Counted from the first letter of the stretch, positions 34,616 through 42,789 are shown. The stretch is 64,000 nt of DNA from Actinomycetota bacterium (GCA_021323695.1 JAJPKN010000037.1:62001-126000), one strand, 5' to 3'. Program-made: numbers and translations. Notes: a model not told the origin generated them from the sequence alone.

Positions 34616-35920
34616 GTGCGCTATGTCTTCCGTCCTCCGGCAGATGTCGCTTCCGGCCTTCTCACCCTTCCCTGGGACCTGCCGCTGGAGCAGTGGCGGG
34701 ACGAGCGCATGGTCGAGATCCGCCATCGGGGCACGTCTCGGCACGTGGTCCGCTTTGCCGTCGAGGGGGGCCGGCTGTACGCCCTGAAGGAGATGCAAGA
34801 ACCTCTGGCCCGGCGCGAGTACCGGTTGCTGCGCCGGCTCTCGGAGATGGGCATCCCGGCGGTCGAGCCTCTTGGGATCGTGGTTGACCGGGGCAGCTAC
34901 GAAGGCATCGAACTGGACGCGGTGCTGTGCACGTGCTTTTTGGAGTACTCGACCACTTACCGGGCGCTGTACTCCAGCCCCCACCGCCCTCGGCCCACGG
35001 ACCAGCTCCTGGACGCGCTGGTCGAGCTGTTGGTGCGCCTGCACCTGGCCGGTTTCTTCTGGGGTGACTGCTCTCTGTCCAATACCCTGTTCCGCCTGGA
35101 CGCCGGCACTTTGCAGGCCATTTTCGTGGACGCCGAGACCAGTGAGCTGCACCCCGCCCTGACCGACGGCCAACGAGAGTACGACGTCGAACTGGCCTAT
35201 GAAAGAGTTGGCGGGGAGCTCCTCGACCTGGCTGGTGCCGGCCTCTTGCCCGACGACGTGGAACCGGTCGAGCTGGCCGAGGAGATCCCCAATCGCTACC
35301 ACCGGTTGTGGTCGACCTTGACCGAAGACGTCATCGTGCGCCCGGGCGAGCAGCGTTACCGGATCTCGGAACGGCTGCGGCGCCTGAACGACCTCGGTTT
35401 CGACGCCGACGAGGTCGAACTGGTGAGCGCCGATGGTGGGTACCGCATGCGCATCCGCACCCGAGTGGCAGAACCCGGCCAGCACCGCCACCGCCTGCGC
35501 ATCCTGACCGGCTTGGATGCCCAGGAGAACCAGGCTCGTCGCCTGCTGAACGATATCGCCGGCTACCGCAGCCACTTGGAGCAGCTGGAAGGTAAGCACG
35601 TGCCGACCATGGTCGCGGCCAGCCGCTGGTTGCGCGACATATACGACAAGGTCATGCGCCTGATGCCGCCCGAGTACGCCAACCGGCTGCCACCGGCTGA
35701 GGTGTTCCATGAGGTGCTGGAGCACCGTTGGTTCCTGTCGGAGAAGGCAGGCCGTGACGTCGGGACCACGGCAGCCGCCCGTTCCTACTTCAACGATGTC
35801 CTGCCCAATGCTCCCGAGCACCTGACCTCGGCTACCGCCCGGGACAACTTGGGCCGCTTGCAGGACACCGGCAGTTGGCTGCTCGACGTGGGAGGACCAG
35901 GGCACGAGGCAAAGTTGTGA
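34616..35920 (+). CDS. DUF4032 protein with kinase-like (Kdo/WaaP-type) fold
   Basis: 434 residues. The N-terminal ~190 residues look like a degenerate protein-kinase fold: RLYALKEMQEPLARREY (the Lys of the ATP site), LARREYRLLRRLSEMG, VRLHLAGFFWGDCSLSNTLFR (catalytic loop with Asp and Asn) and IFVDAETSEL (metal-binding Asp). The C-terminal half is the DUF4032 domain with EIPNRYHRLWSTLTEDV, GLDAQENQARRLLNDIAGYRS and EVLEHRWFLSEKAGRDVG. The substrate is unknown. The start is GTG; a CRP-type site lies directly upstream. Confidence 0.88.
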   Translation: MRYVFRPPADVASGLLTLPWDLPLEQWRDERMVEIRHRGTSRHVVRFAVEGGRLYALKEMQEPLARREYRLLRRLSEMGIPAVEPLGIVVDRGSYEGIELDAVLCTCFLEYSTTYRALYSSPHRPRPTDQLLDALVELLVRLHLAGFFWGDCSLSNTLFRLDAGTLQAIFVDAETSELHPALTDGQREYDVELAYERVGGELLDLAGAGLLPDDVEPVELAEEIPNRYHRLWSTLTEDVIVRPGEQRYRISERLRRLNDLGFDADEVELVSADGGYRMRIRTRVAEPGQHRHRLRILTGLDAQENQARRLLNDIAGYRSHLEQLEGKHVPTMVAASRWLRDIYDKVMRLMPPEYANRLPPAEVFHEVLEHRWFLSEKAGRDVGTTAAARSYFNDVLPNAPEHLTSATARDNLGRLQDTGSWLLDVGGPGHEAKL

Positions 35921-36034
35921 GCCGGCCGCGATCGGCCCGACCCGCCTAGCCGCTGGGCTGCTGGCCCGGCCTGAGGCCGGTCGAAGTGCCCCCTGGGGAA
36001 GCTGTCCCAGCGACGGGGAAATGGGGTGGGCGGG

Positions 36035-36211
36035 TCACCGTCCGGCCACGGCCCTGTGGGCGGCCACGATCGTCGCGACCGAACGGTCCACGTCCTCCTC
36101 GCTTGTGCGCCAACTGGAGACCGACACCCGCATGAGGCGGCGACCGTGCCAGGTCGTCCCCCCCATCCAACAGACGCCTGAGCGCTGGACTGCACCCACC
36201 ACCTGGTCGGT
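36035..36211 (-). pseudogene. PLP-dependent decarboxylase, 3' fragment cut off by the IS
   Basis: Reading down from 36211 the frame gives TDQVVGAVQRSGVCWMGG, TTWHGRRLMRVSVSSWRTS and EEDVDRSVATIVAAHRA before TGA at 36035: 58 codons that are the usual C-terminal end of group II PLP decarboxylases (xxGxCWMGxTTWxGxxxxRxSVSxW). The 5' part lies at 39706-40920. Joining base 39706 to 36211 keeps the frame and gives 463 residues. The fragment has no start of its own. Confidence 0.9.
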
Positions 36212-36215
36212 CTGA
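36212..36215. other. Target-site duplication (left), CTGA
   Basis: CTGA here and at 39706-39709 flank the element. It is present once in the reconstructed decarboxylase gene. Confidence 0.85.
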
Positions 36216-36286
36216 TGAAGCGGCCTGGGTAGTACGGAGGCTCCTCCGCTTGGAACTACATGAGTGTAACCAAGGAGGATGGAGCT

Positions 36287-36631
36287 ATGTCAGAGCAGAG
36301 CAAGCCGCTGTCGCACCCCTCGCAGCGCCGGTACCCACCTGAGCTGCGGGAAAGGGCCACGAGGATGGTGTTGGAGGCGAAGGCCTCAGGTGAGCGCTAC
36401 GGCGCCGTGAGCCGTGTCGCCCGCCAGCTCGGCATCGAGCCTGAGACGCTGCGCCACTGGGCGGCCAGGGCCGAGGTAGACGAGGGCCTGCGCCCAGGCG
36501 TGCCCACAAAGGAGAGGGCGAGGATCGCCGAGCTCGAGCGAGAGAACCGGGAGCTACGGCGCGCCAATGAGATCCTGAAGGCGGCAGCGGCTTTCTTCGG
36601 GGCGGAGCTCGACCGCCCACGGAAGAGGTAG
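36287..36631 (+). CDS. IS3-family transposase OrfA
   Basis: 114 residues. An N-terminal helix-turn-helix (YPPELRERATRMVLEA through VARQLGIEPETLRHWAARAE, about 15-65) binds the element ends, and a leucine-zipper-like coiled coil (RIAELERENRELRRANEIL, about 82-100) precedes FFGAELDRP. In IS3 elements OrfA and the OrfAB fusion made by -1 frameshifting work together. ATG 36287 has AAGGAGG 9 nt upstream; an in-frame ATG at 36260 lies before that site. The orfB frame is open from 36571, so the shift must happen between there and 36629; no A6G heptamer is visible, and GCTTTCTTC may serve. Confidence 0.9.
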   Translation: MSEQSKPLSHPSQRRYPPELRERATRMVLEAKASGERYGAVSRVARQLGIEPETLRHWAARAEVDEGLRPGVPTKERARIAELERENRELRRANEILKAAAAFFGAELDRPRKR

Positions 36632-36698
36632 TCAGCTTCATCGACGCCCACAAGGACCGGGAGACCGACGGTCTCCGCTGGGGGGTCGAGCCGATCTG
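36571..36698 (+). CDS. IS3 transposase OrfB, first exon (5' of the intron)
   Basis: The -1 frame relative to OrfA opens after a TGA at 36568-36570 and reads EEVVSFIDAHKDRETDGLRW and GVEPI before stopping in mid-codon at ATC TG (36698). In other IS3 elements this is the N-terminal OrfB region F-I-x2-H-x9-WGVEPIC. The last two bases TG join C from 38613 to form the Cys codon. The part has no own start codon and is expected to be made as an OrfAB fusion. Confidence 0.85.
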
Positions 36699-36883
36699 GT
36701 GCGCCGGGATAAACCGGCATGAAGAAGGAGATGAGAACGCTCTACGTCGAAGGAGTAGCGACCCACGACGGCCCCGAGTCATGCATCGTCGTTCGTGAGG
36801 GCGGGGGTGAAGCGTTGACAGGGGTACACGTAGGCAGGGCTATTGAGCCGCGAAAGAATCTTGGTTCGGGGTGCCGACGCTTT

Positions 36884-36889
36884 CAGATC
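36884..36889 (+). other. Candidate EBS1 of the group II intron
   Basis: CAGATC, 185 nt into the intron, is the exact complement of the six exon bases before the 5' splice site (36693-36698). A hexamer match in the ~370-nt structured 5' region has roughly a one-in-ten chance of arising randomly, so this supports but does not prove the pairing. Confidence 0.55.
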
Positions 36890-37064
36890 TGTGGAAGGCA
36901 ACACCGCCGGCAGCGTTATCGCGAGCTGCCGACGGGCCCCGCGCGGTCGAAGAACCCGTGCATGCGTGGAGTCTTCATGCGCGAGAACCGGGAGGTCCCG
37001 TGCTCGCCCGCTCGGGTGATCATCGGGCGGGCCGCTCAGGGAAGGCCGAGGCCGCACGCCTGAG

Positions 37065-38555
37065 ATGCACGAGCACGGGAAGTCAGACAACCCCGTAGTA
37101 CCTGCGAAGCCGTCGAACAATGCCGGCGTGCCGGTTGCGGAGGCGGTGGAGGAAAGGGGGTTGGCCAAGGGGAACACGGGCAGGCCGACACGCCCCGGAC
37201 GCAGTGCCGGGGAAGGCGTGCCAAGCGGGCTGGACCGTGTGCGTGAAGTGGCACGGAAGGATAAGGAAGCACGGTTCACCGCGCTGCTGCACCACGTCGA
37301 CCTCCCTCGTCTGTGGGCTGCCTACGTGGCGATCAACCCGAAGGCAGCTCCAGGTGTCGACCAGGTGACGTGGGACGCCTACGGCGAGAACCTCAGGGAG
37401 AACCTTGAGGACCTGCTCGCTCGGGTCCACAGCGGTGCGTACCGGGCCAGCCCTTCTCGGAGGGCGTACATCCCGAAACCAGACGGGCGGCAACGCCCGC
37501 TCGGCATTGCCACCTTGGAGGACAAGATTCTCCAACGCGCACTGGTAGAGGTGTTGAACGCCATCTACGAGGAGGACTTCCTCGGCTTCAGTTACGGGTT
37601 CCGGCCAGGGCGCAGCCCGCATGATGCGCTCGATGCGCTGGCAACCGGGATCTTGCGGAAGAAGGTGAACTGGGTACTCGATGCTGACATCAGCGACTTC
37701 TTTTCCAAGCTTGATCGAACCTGGTTACAGAAGTTTCTCGAGCATCGGATAGCGGACAAACGAGTCCTGCGGCTCATCCAGAAATGGTTGAATGCAGGGG
37801 TCGTCGAGAACGGGAAGTGGTTGGACCCAGTAGAGGGGGCACCGCAGGGGGCGTCGGTTTCGCCGTTGCTCGCCAACGTCTACCTCCACTACGTGTTCGA
37901 CCGATGGGCCCGACAATGGAGGAAGCGGCACGCCCGTGGCGATCTGATCGTCGTGAGGTTCGCCGACGACTTCATCGTCGGCTTCGAGCATCTGGGTGAC
38001 GCCAAGCAGTTCCTCCGTGATCTTCGTGAGCGAATCGCGAAGTTCAACTTGGAGCTGCACCCCGACAAGACCCGACTGATCGAGTTCGGACGGTTCGCCG
38101 CCGAGCGAAGAGCGGCACGGGGAGCGGGGAAGCCGGAGGCGTTCGACTTCTTGGGCTTCACGCACATCTGCGGGAAGGGAAAGAACGGGAGCTTCTGGCT
38201 GCGGCGACAGACGATCAAGAAGCGGCTGCGGGCCAAGCTAAAGCAGGTCAAGGACCAGCTGAAGCGGCGTCGGCACTGGCCCATCCCCGATCAGGGACGT
38301 TGGCTGCGAAGTGTGGTCCAGGGTCATCTGAACTACTACGCAGTACCCGGCAATAGCCGGGCCATCAGTGCCTTCCGCCGACAGCTCGGACGGCTGTGGC
38401 TCTCGGCGCTCAGACGCCGGAGCCAACGTCACCGGGTGACGTGGGAGCGCATGCGGCGTCTCATCACTCGGTGGCTCCCGCCCGCCCGCATCCTGCATCC
38501 CTATCCCGAGGTGCGCTTCGACGTTCGCACCCAAGGTAGGAGCCCAGTGCGGTAG
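37065..38555 (+). CDS. ltrA: Group II intron reverse transcriptase/maturase
   Basis: 496 residues. Ordered RT motifs: KAAPGVDQVTWD (RT0/1), SRRAYIPKPDGRQRPLGI (RT2), LEDKILQRALVEVLNAIYEEDF (RT2a), SYGFRPGRSPHDAL (RT3), DADISDFFSKLD (RT3-4), PQGASVSPLLANVYLHYVFD (RT4), the active site VRFADDFIVG (FADD in place of YADD) and KTRLIEFGRFA (RT6/7). The thumb/maturase X domain follows (FDFLGFTH, then QGHLNYYAVPGN). It ends without an HNH endonuclease domain. The RT/maturase helps the intron splice and retrohome. It lies fully inside the intron, ending just before domain V. Confidence 0.95.
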   Translation: MHEHGKSDNPVVPAKPSNNAGVPVAEAVEERGLAKGNTGRPTRPGRSAGEGVPSGLDRVREVARKDKEARFTALLHHVDLPRLWAAYVAINPKAAPGVDQVTWDAYGENLRENLEDLLARVHSGAYRASPSRRAYIPKPDGRQRPLGIATLEDKILQRALVEVLNAIYEEDFLGFSYGFRPGRSPHDALDALATGILRKKVNWVLDADISDFFSKLDRTWLQKFLEHRIADKRVLRLIQKWLNAGVVENGKWLDPVEGAPQGASVSPLLANVYLHYVFDRWARQWRKRHARGDLIVVRFADDFIVGFEHLGDAKQFLRDLRERIAKFNLELHPDKTRLIEFGRFAAERRAARGAGKPEAFDFLGFTHICGKGKNGSFWLRRQTIKKRLRAKLKQVKDQLKRRRHWPIPDQGRWLRSVVQGHLNYYAVPGNSRAISAFRRQLGRLWLSALRRRSQRHRVTWERMRRLITRWLPPARILHPYPEVRFDVRTQGRSPVR

Positions 38556-38612
38556 TTCCGCATGCTGGGATCTGTGCGGGGGGCGGCCCGAAAGGGCCGT
38601 CCCTACCGCCAT

Positions 38613-39453
38613 CAGGGTGCTGCATTTCGCCCCCTCGGTCTACTACGCCTACAAGTCACGCCCGCTCTCGCGCCGCTCAGTCGAAGACGCTGAGCTGAAG
38701 CTGCTCATCATGAAGATCTGGGAGGAGAACTTTCGCTGTTATGGTGCCGAGAAGCTCTGGCGCCAGCTCCAGCGTGACGGCGTCTCGGCCGGCCGCGACC
38801 GCGTCGCCAGGTTGATGCGCGAGCTCGGCATCTGTGGCGTCGTCCGGGGCAAGCCCAAGCGCACCACCGTGCCCGCGCGCAACCAGCAGCGGCCCGAGGA
38901 CCTCGTGCGGCGCCACTTCCAAGCCCCCGCCCCCAACCGCCTCTGGGTCGCCGACATAACCTACGTGCGTACCCAGGCTGGCTTTGCCTACGTCGCCTTC
39001 GTCATCGACGCGTTCGCGAGGATGATAGTCGGCTGGGCCGTCTCGGCGAGCCTGCGGGCCGACCTCGCCCTGGCGGCGCTCGAGATGGCGTTGTTCTCCC
39101 GGCGTGGCCAGGACCTCTCCCACCTTGTCCATCACTCCGACCGCGGTGTGCAGTACCTCTCTATCCGTTACACAGAGCGCCTCGCGCAAGAGCAGGCGGT
39201 AATTTCCGTTGGCTCTAAAGGGGATTCCTATGACAACGCCCTCGCCGAGACAGTCAACGGCTTGTACAAAGCCGAGCTAGTCCACAATTTCGGCCCCTGG
39301 CGCGACGCCGCTCACCTGGAGCGTGGTACAGCGGCCTGGGCATCGTGGTGGGGGAAGGGCCGCCTCCACTCCTACTGCGGGTGGGTACCACCAGCCGAGG
39401 CCGAAGCAGCCTTCTGGGCGGCACAGGTGGGCACCTACGACAAGGCGGCCTGA
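38613..39453 (+). CDS. IS3-family transposase OrfB, second exon (DDE integrase)
   Basis: From the 3' splice site the frame reads RVLHFAPSVYYAYKSRPLS, a helical IS3 HTH_21 region (ENFRCYGAEKLWRQLQRDG), and the rve integrase core. The catalytic triad is intact: Asp in WVADITYVRT, Asp in VHHSDRGVQYLSI and Glu in DSYDNALAETVNGLYKAEL. Without splicing the exon has no good start (GTG 38617 has no ribosome site), so transposase needs intron removal. The ending VPPAEAEAAFWAAQ is normal for the family. The enzyme cuts and joins the element's ends. Confidence 0.92.
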
Positions 39454-39705
39454 ACAGGGCGACAAGGCGGCCTAACAGGGCCCAGCCCCAGGCACCCTCC
39501 GGCAGGCGCCTGGGCCTCCTTGGGGCTCAGGGCCCTTTCTTTACGCCCAAAACGGGACCAGGCGGGCCGCGCGGTACCCAAACGTGTGTTCATACACAAG
39601 GAAAGGCACGAATGTTGGTCGCGCGCTTCCACGCGCTCCTGCTATAAAGGAGCAGCTAGGTCAGTTCCCAAGCGCGAGAGCCTCTACTGAACCCAGGGCA
39701 GCCCA
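39454..39705. other. Right-end noncoding part of the IS
   Basis: 252 bp between the orfB stop and the right terminus. It starts with a short duplication of ACAAGGCGGCCT, and holds two hairpins: GCGCG...CGCGC near 39620-39635 and GCTCCT-N7-AGGAGC at 39635-39653. No T run follows. It is longer than usual for IS3 elements. Confidence 0.6.
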
Positions 39706-40920
39706 CTGATGGTCGTCGCCGAAGCCCACGAGCACCTGGTTGAGGACCACGTCGTTGACTACCTCTATGCCGTCTGCCCGCCCCAACTGGTCGGCGAAGC
39801 GCCGGGCGAGCCGGCAGCACCGGTCCACCAGGTCAGCCACTCCTTCACGGCCCAACTGGCGAAGCGCCGCCCAAGTGGCAAAGCCGCGGGCCCGACGTGA
39901 AGACTCGGGCACGTAGTCGCTCGGTGCCCTCGGCCCAGGTTGGCCCTGGCCGGTCAGGTAAGCGGCCGCGTACGACATTGCTGCTGTGTGGGCTTCCGGG
40001 TGGGCGCAAAAGGCGTAGCCGCTGTCGTAAGGGACGTTGAGCCACTTGTGGCCATCGGTCGCCCAGGAGTCCGCCTCCTCGACCCCCCTCACCAGGTGGC
40101 GGGTGCGGGGGCTGGCGCCTGCCCAGAGCCCGAACGCGCCGTCCACGTGGGCCCAGGCACCAAAGTCGTGGGCAATCTCGGTGCACCTGCTCAAGTCGTC
40201 GAAAGCTCCGCTGTTGACGTTGCCGGCCTGGAGGCAGACGATCGTCGGGCACTTCGGCCCGCTGGCCAGTACCCGGGCCAGCTCGTCGGGGACGACAGCT
40301 CCTTGGGAGCCGGTGGCCACGGGCTCGAGCGCGCCTGCCCCCAAACCCAGCAGCCGCAGTGCCCGGTCGATCGTTGCGTGCCGCTCGGCGTTGGCCACGA
40401 CCCGTACCCGGGGAGCACCGAGGAGCCCGCGGTCCTCCACGTCCCAGCCGGCTTGGGCCAGCACGTAGTGGCGTGCGGCGCACAGGCCTACGGTGTTGGC
40501 GGCTTGGCCCCCGGTTACGAAACCGAACGACGCCTGAGCCGGCAGGCCCAGCAGTTCCTTGAGCCAGGTCCCAGTTATGTCCTCCACCAAGGCTGCGCCA
40601 GGCGAGGTGAAGGAGTTGAAGGCAAGCTGGTCCCAGCCCGCGGTCAGCACGTCAGCAGCCGTGGCGGCGTCGAGGGAGCCGCCCACGACGAAGCCGAAGT
40701 ACCGGGGCCCGGTGGTGCCCACCAGCAGCGGTTCCACCGCGTCGGCCAGTTCTTCCACCACTTGCTTGGCGGGGCGGGGCGCCGGCCCCAGTTCCCCCAG
40801 GGCGTGGCGGGCGGTTGCCAGCCCTGCCAAGTCGGGGAAGACCGGGCGACTGCCCACGGCTTGGCGGTAGTCCGCGGCCCTGGTTGCTGCCCAGGCTAAG
40901 AGCTCATGGAGTTCGGTCAC
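39706..40920 (-). pseudogene. PLP-dependent decarboxylase, 5' part interrupted by the IS
   Basis: 405 codons from GTG 40920 to the insertion point; the native frame then runs into IS sequence and stops after 14 foreign residues. It is a group II PLP decarboxylase (aromatic amino acid/glutamate decarboxylase-like): FVVGGSLDAATAADVLTAGWDQ, FVTGGQAANTVGLCAARH, LQAGNVNSGAFDDL, HVDGAFGLWA and the PLP lysine in ATDGHKWLNVPYDSG. The C-terminal 58 residues lie at 36035-36211. The C-terminal segment normally helps complete the active site across the dimer, so the gene is probably inactive. The substrate cannot be assigned. Right target duplication CTGA is 39706-39709. Confidence 0.92.
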
Positions 40921-41144
40921 TGCCCTAGATCATGGCGCAGGGGTTACAGGGTTGTCAGTCATGTTTGCCTGCCCGCGCCGGAGCCCAGTGCCCCTGGGCA
41001 GGCGGTGGGCCCACGGCTGGGGTGGTGCACGGTGGCCGCGCTGGTGTACAAATCCGACCAAGATGATAAACTTTTGAGGGTATTGACATGAGCCCCTGTG
41101 CGCCCCCGGGCTGCGGCGGGCGCATTGGGGAGGAGGAGTGCCCG

Positions 41145-41654
41145 ATGGTTACCCGCTGGAAGGCCTTGTTCAGCTTCCCGAACCCGGCCAACGACATTGC
41201 CGCACGAGTTGTGGCCGGAGTGGTGGTGGTGATGTCGGTGGCCGCGATCGTCGTCCCCGAGCGCTGGCTGTTGGTCCCCCTGGCCTATGGCTTTTGGGCC
41301 CGGGTGCTGACGGGGCCCAAACTGAGCCCGCTGGGGTGGTTGGCGACCAGGGTTGTGGCACCGTACATTGCTACCCCCCGACCGGTGCCAGGGCCACCCA
41401 AACGCTTTGCCCAAGCCATGGGGACGGCCTTTTCGACAGCTGCGCTCGTCGTATGGTTCGGGTATTCCGACCGCTTGGCCGCCTCGGTCCTGCTCGGGCT
41501 CCTGGCCGCGGCCGCGTCCTTGGAGTCGTTCGCCGGCTACTGCCTCGGGTGCCGCATCTTCGGCCTCCTCATGCGCCTCGGCCTCATCCCCGACGGCGTT
41601 TGCGAGGAGTGCCGTGACCTGCGCATCCGCCACCCTGAACTAGCTGACAGTTGA
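41145..41654 (+). CDS. DUF4395 membrane protein
   Basis: 169 residues. About four membrane helices; family stretches are FPNPANDIAARVVAGVV near the N-terminus, YGFWARVLTGPKLSPLG and the conserved Cys-rich end ESFAGYCLGCRIFGLLMRLG with VCEECRDL. DUF4395 proteins are often encoded next to thiosulfate or sulfur-transfer genes in actinobacteria, but no such gene is here; the function is unknown. ATG 41145 has GGAGGAGG about 8 nt upstream. The 5' region at 41040-41090 is unusually AT-rich for this window and probably contains the promoter. Confidence 0.85.
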   Translation: MVTRWKALFSFPNPANDIAARVVAGVVVVMSVAAIVVPERWLLVPLAYGFWARVLTGPKLSPLGWLATRVVAPYIATPRPVPGPPKRFAQAMGTAFSTAALVVWFGYSDRLAASVLLGLLAAAASLESFAGYCLGCRIFGLLMRLGLIPDGVCEECRDLRIRHPELADS

Positions 41655-41679
41655 GCCCTTGCCCAGGCCCACCCCAGCC

Positions 41680-41807
41680 CTGGCGCCAGTGGCCCCTAGC
41701 CGTCGCCCCTAGCCGTAGCAGGCACTACGTGTGGGGCGCGGCCATAGGAGGCCTGCTGTGCCTCCTGGCGCCAGTGGCCCCTAGCCGTAGCAGGGCACTA
41801 CCCCTTG
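41680..41807. repeat. Direct repeats around TGGCGCCAGTGGCCCCTAGC
   Basis: Two copies, at about 41680-41706 and 41765-41790, each followed by TAGCAGG(G)CACTAC. TGGCGCCA within them is palindromic. They occupy most of the gap before the methyltransferase gene. Confidence 0.8.
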
Positions 41808-41936
41808 TAGGCGCTACTGCGGCCAGGCACTACCCCGGGTAGGCCCTGCGTTGCGCAGGCCCTGCAGGGTGCAGACGCTGGTGCCTGCAGGAGGTGCCCG
41901 GAGCGGGGCTGGTTGGGCGTCCTATCGTGGACAGAC

Positions 41937-42776
41937 GTGAGCGTTCCTGCCAGCCAGGCCACAGGTGACGCTGGGGCCACTGGGAGTGGCACCCGGGAAC
42001 GGGACGGCGCCCGGCGGGAGTGGGACGGTGCCCGGTACGACCGGCTGGCCAACCCGCAAGCCCGCTGGGGGCAGGTCGTGCTCCAGCGTCTCGAACTGCA
42101 GGGCAATGAGACCGTCCTCGATGCCGGTTGCGGCACGGGGCGGGTGACGGAGGCTCTCCTCAGCCGGCTGCCCGGCGGTCAGGTGGTGGCACTCGATGCC
42201 TCTGCCTCAATGCTCAGCCAGGCCCGGGCCCGCCTCGGGCCGGTGGCCGGCAGCCGGGTCAGGTTCGTGCTGGCTGACTTGCTGGAGCTCAGGCCCGAGC
42301 ACTTGGCCCCGGATAGGGCGGTAGACGCCGTGTTCTCCACGGCGACGTTCCACTGGGTGACTGATCACGACCGCCTGTTTGCCAACCTGCACGCGGTGCT
42401 TCGGCCAGGTGGCCAACTGGTGGCGCAATGCGGGGCGGAGGGGAACATCGACAACGTCATCCGTGCCGTCCGTTCCCTTGGTGTCGAGCGCGCTGGCACC
42501 TGGTTCTATGCCAGGCCGGACGACACCCGCTCCCGCCTCCAGCGAGCCGGGTTCATCGATGTCGAGGTCTGGTCCCATCCGGAGCCCACGCCCTTTTCGG
42601 AGCTCCCCGAACTGGTGGACTTCTTGGAAGTGGTCTGCCTCCGAGAGCACTTGGCCACCCTGCCGCCCGGTGACCGCCGGGAGTTCGCTCGTGCGGTGGC
42701 CGCGGCCATGCCGGAGCCGGTGATCGACTACGTGCGCCTCAACATCGTTGCTCGCCGGGCCCTGGGTGCTGCATAG
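41937..42776 (+). CDS. SAM-dependent methyltransferase, trans-aconitate methyltransferase-like
   Basis: 279 residues. Motif I VLDAGCGTGRVTEALL, motif II-like VVALDASASMLSQAR, FVLADLLEL and the strand 4 region AVFSTATFHWVTDHDRLF. The W-D-A-x-YD-x2-ANPQARWG stretch before motif I and the HWVTDH pattern resemble Tam-like and related methyltransferases. The target is probably a small carboxylate, not certain. GTG 41937 is chosen; CTATCGT about 6 bp upstream could be a -10 box for a leaderless message. A TTG at 41913 is an alternative. Confidence 0.8.
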   Translation: MSVPASQATGDAGATGSGTRERDGARREWDGARYDRLANPQARWGQVVLQRLELQGNETVLDAGCGTGRVTEALLSRLPGGQVVALDASASMLSQARARLGPVAGSRVRFVLADLLELRPEHLAPDRAVDAVFSTATFHWVTDHDRLFANLHAVLRPGGQLVAQCGAEGNIDNVIRAVRSLGVERAGTWFYARPDDTRSRLQRAGFIDVEVWSHPEPTPFSELPELVDFLEVVCLREHLATLPPGDRREFARAVAAAMPEPVIDYVRLNIVARRALGAA

Positions 42777-42789
42777 GTGGGGTGAGCAG

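Larger units (their letters stand above)
36699..38612 (+). mobile_element. Group II intron with reverse transcriptase, inside orfB
   Basis: 1914 bp. The 5' end GTGCGCC fits the GUGYG consensus and the 3' end is AT. Near the 3' end a 33-nt hairpin (38540-38572; lower stem, two-base bulge on the 3' side, UGCGG/CCGCA upper stem) looks like domain V, with one G-A mismatch at the third pair. A GAAA-capped stem (38576-38610) looks like domain VI, with a bulged A at 38605, eight bases from the end. CAGATC at 36884-36889 can pair as EBS1 with the last six exon bases GATCTG (IBS1). Splicing joins GAGCCGATCTG to CAGGGTGCTG, giving the normal IS3 EPICRVL. Confidence 0.9.
36216..39705 (+). mobile_element. 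IS3-family insertion sequence carrying a group II intron
   Basis: 3490 bp, starting TG and ending CA as IS3 elements do. The 28-bp terminal inverted repeats match at 17 of 28 positions without gaps, sharing GCCTGGGT-like and GAGGCTC blocks. Inside are orfA, orfB in the -1 frame, and between the two halves of orfB a 1914-bp group II intron. Without the intron the element is 1576 bp, a little long for IS3. About 250 bp of noncoding sequence after orfB contain hairpins. It sits antisense within a PLP decarboxylase gene. A hairpin CGGAGG-CT-CCTCCG (36235-36248) lies just inside the left end, upstream of orfA. Confidence 0.9.

Noticed and set aside
36212-36217. Six-base target duplication CTGATG
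   Set aside because: Both flanks share CTGATG, but the TG belongs to the IS end on the left and to the host gene on the right. TG...CA termini and restored reading frame favour the four-base CTGA.
36699-38612. Class IIC intron inserted behind a terminator hairpin
   Set aside because: The insertion point lies inside coding sequence with no upstream terminator, and the exon junction restores a protein motif.
39345-39647. Overlapping plus-strand frame at the IS right end
   Set aside because: Frame-shadow of orfB that continues into noncoding sequence; no family match and no ribosome site.
41063-41086. GATAAA / TTGACA elements before the DUF4395 gene
   Set aside because: The AT-rich island is notable, but the boxes are in the wrong order or at the wrong spacing for a promoter call on either strand.
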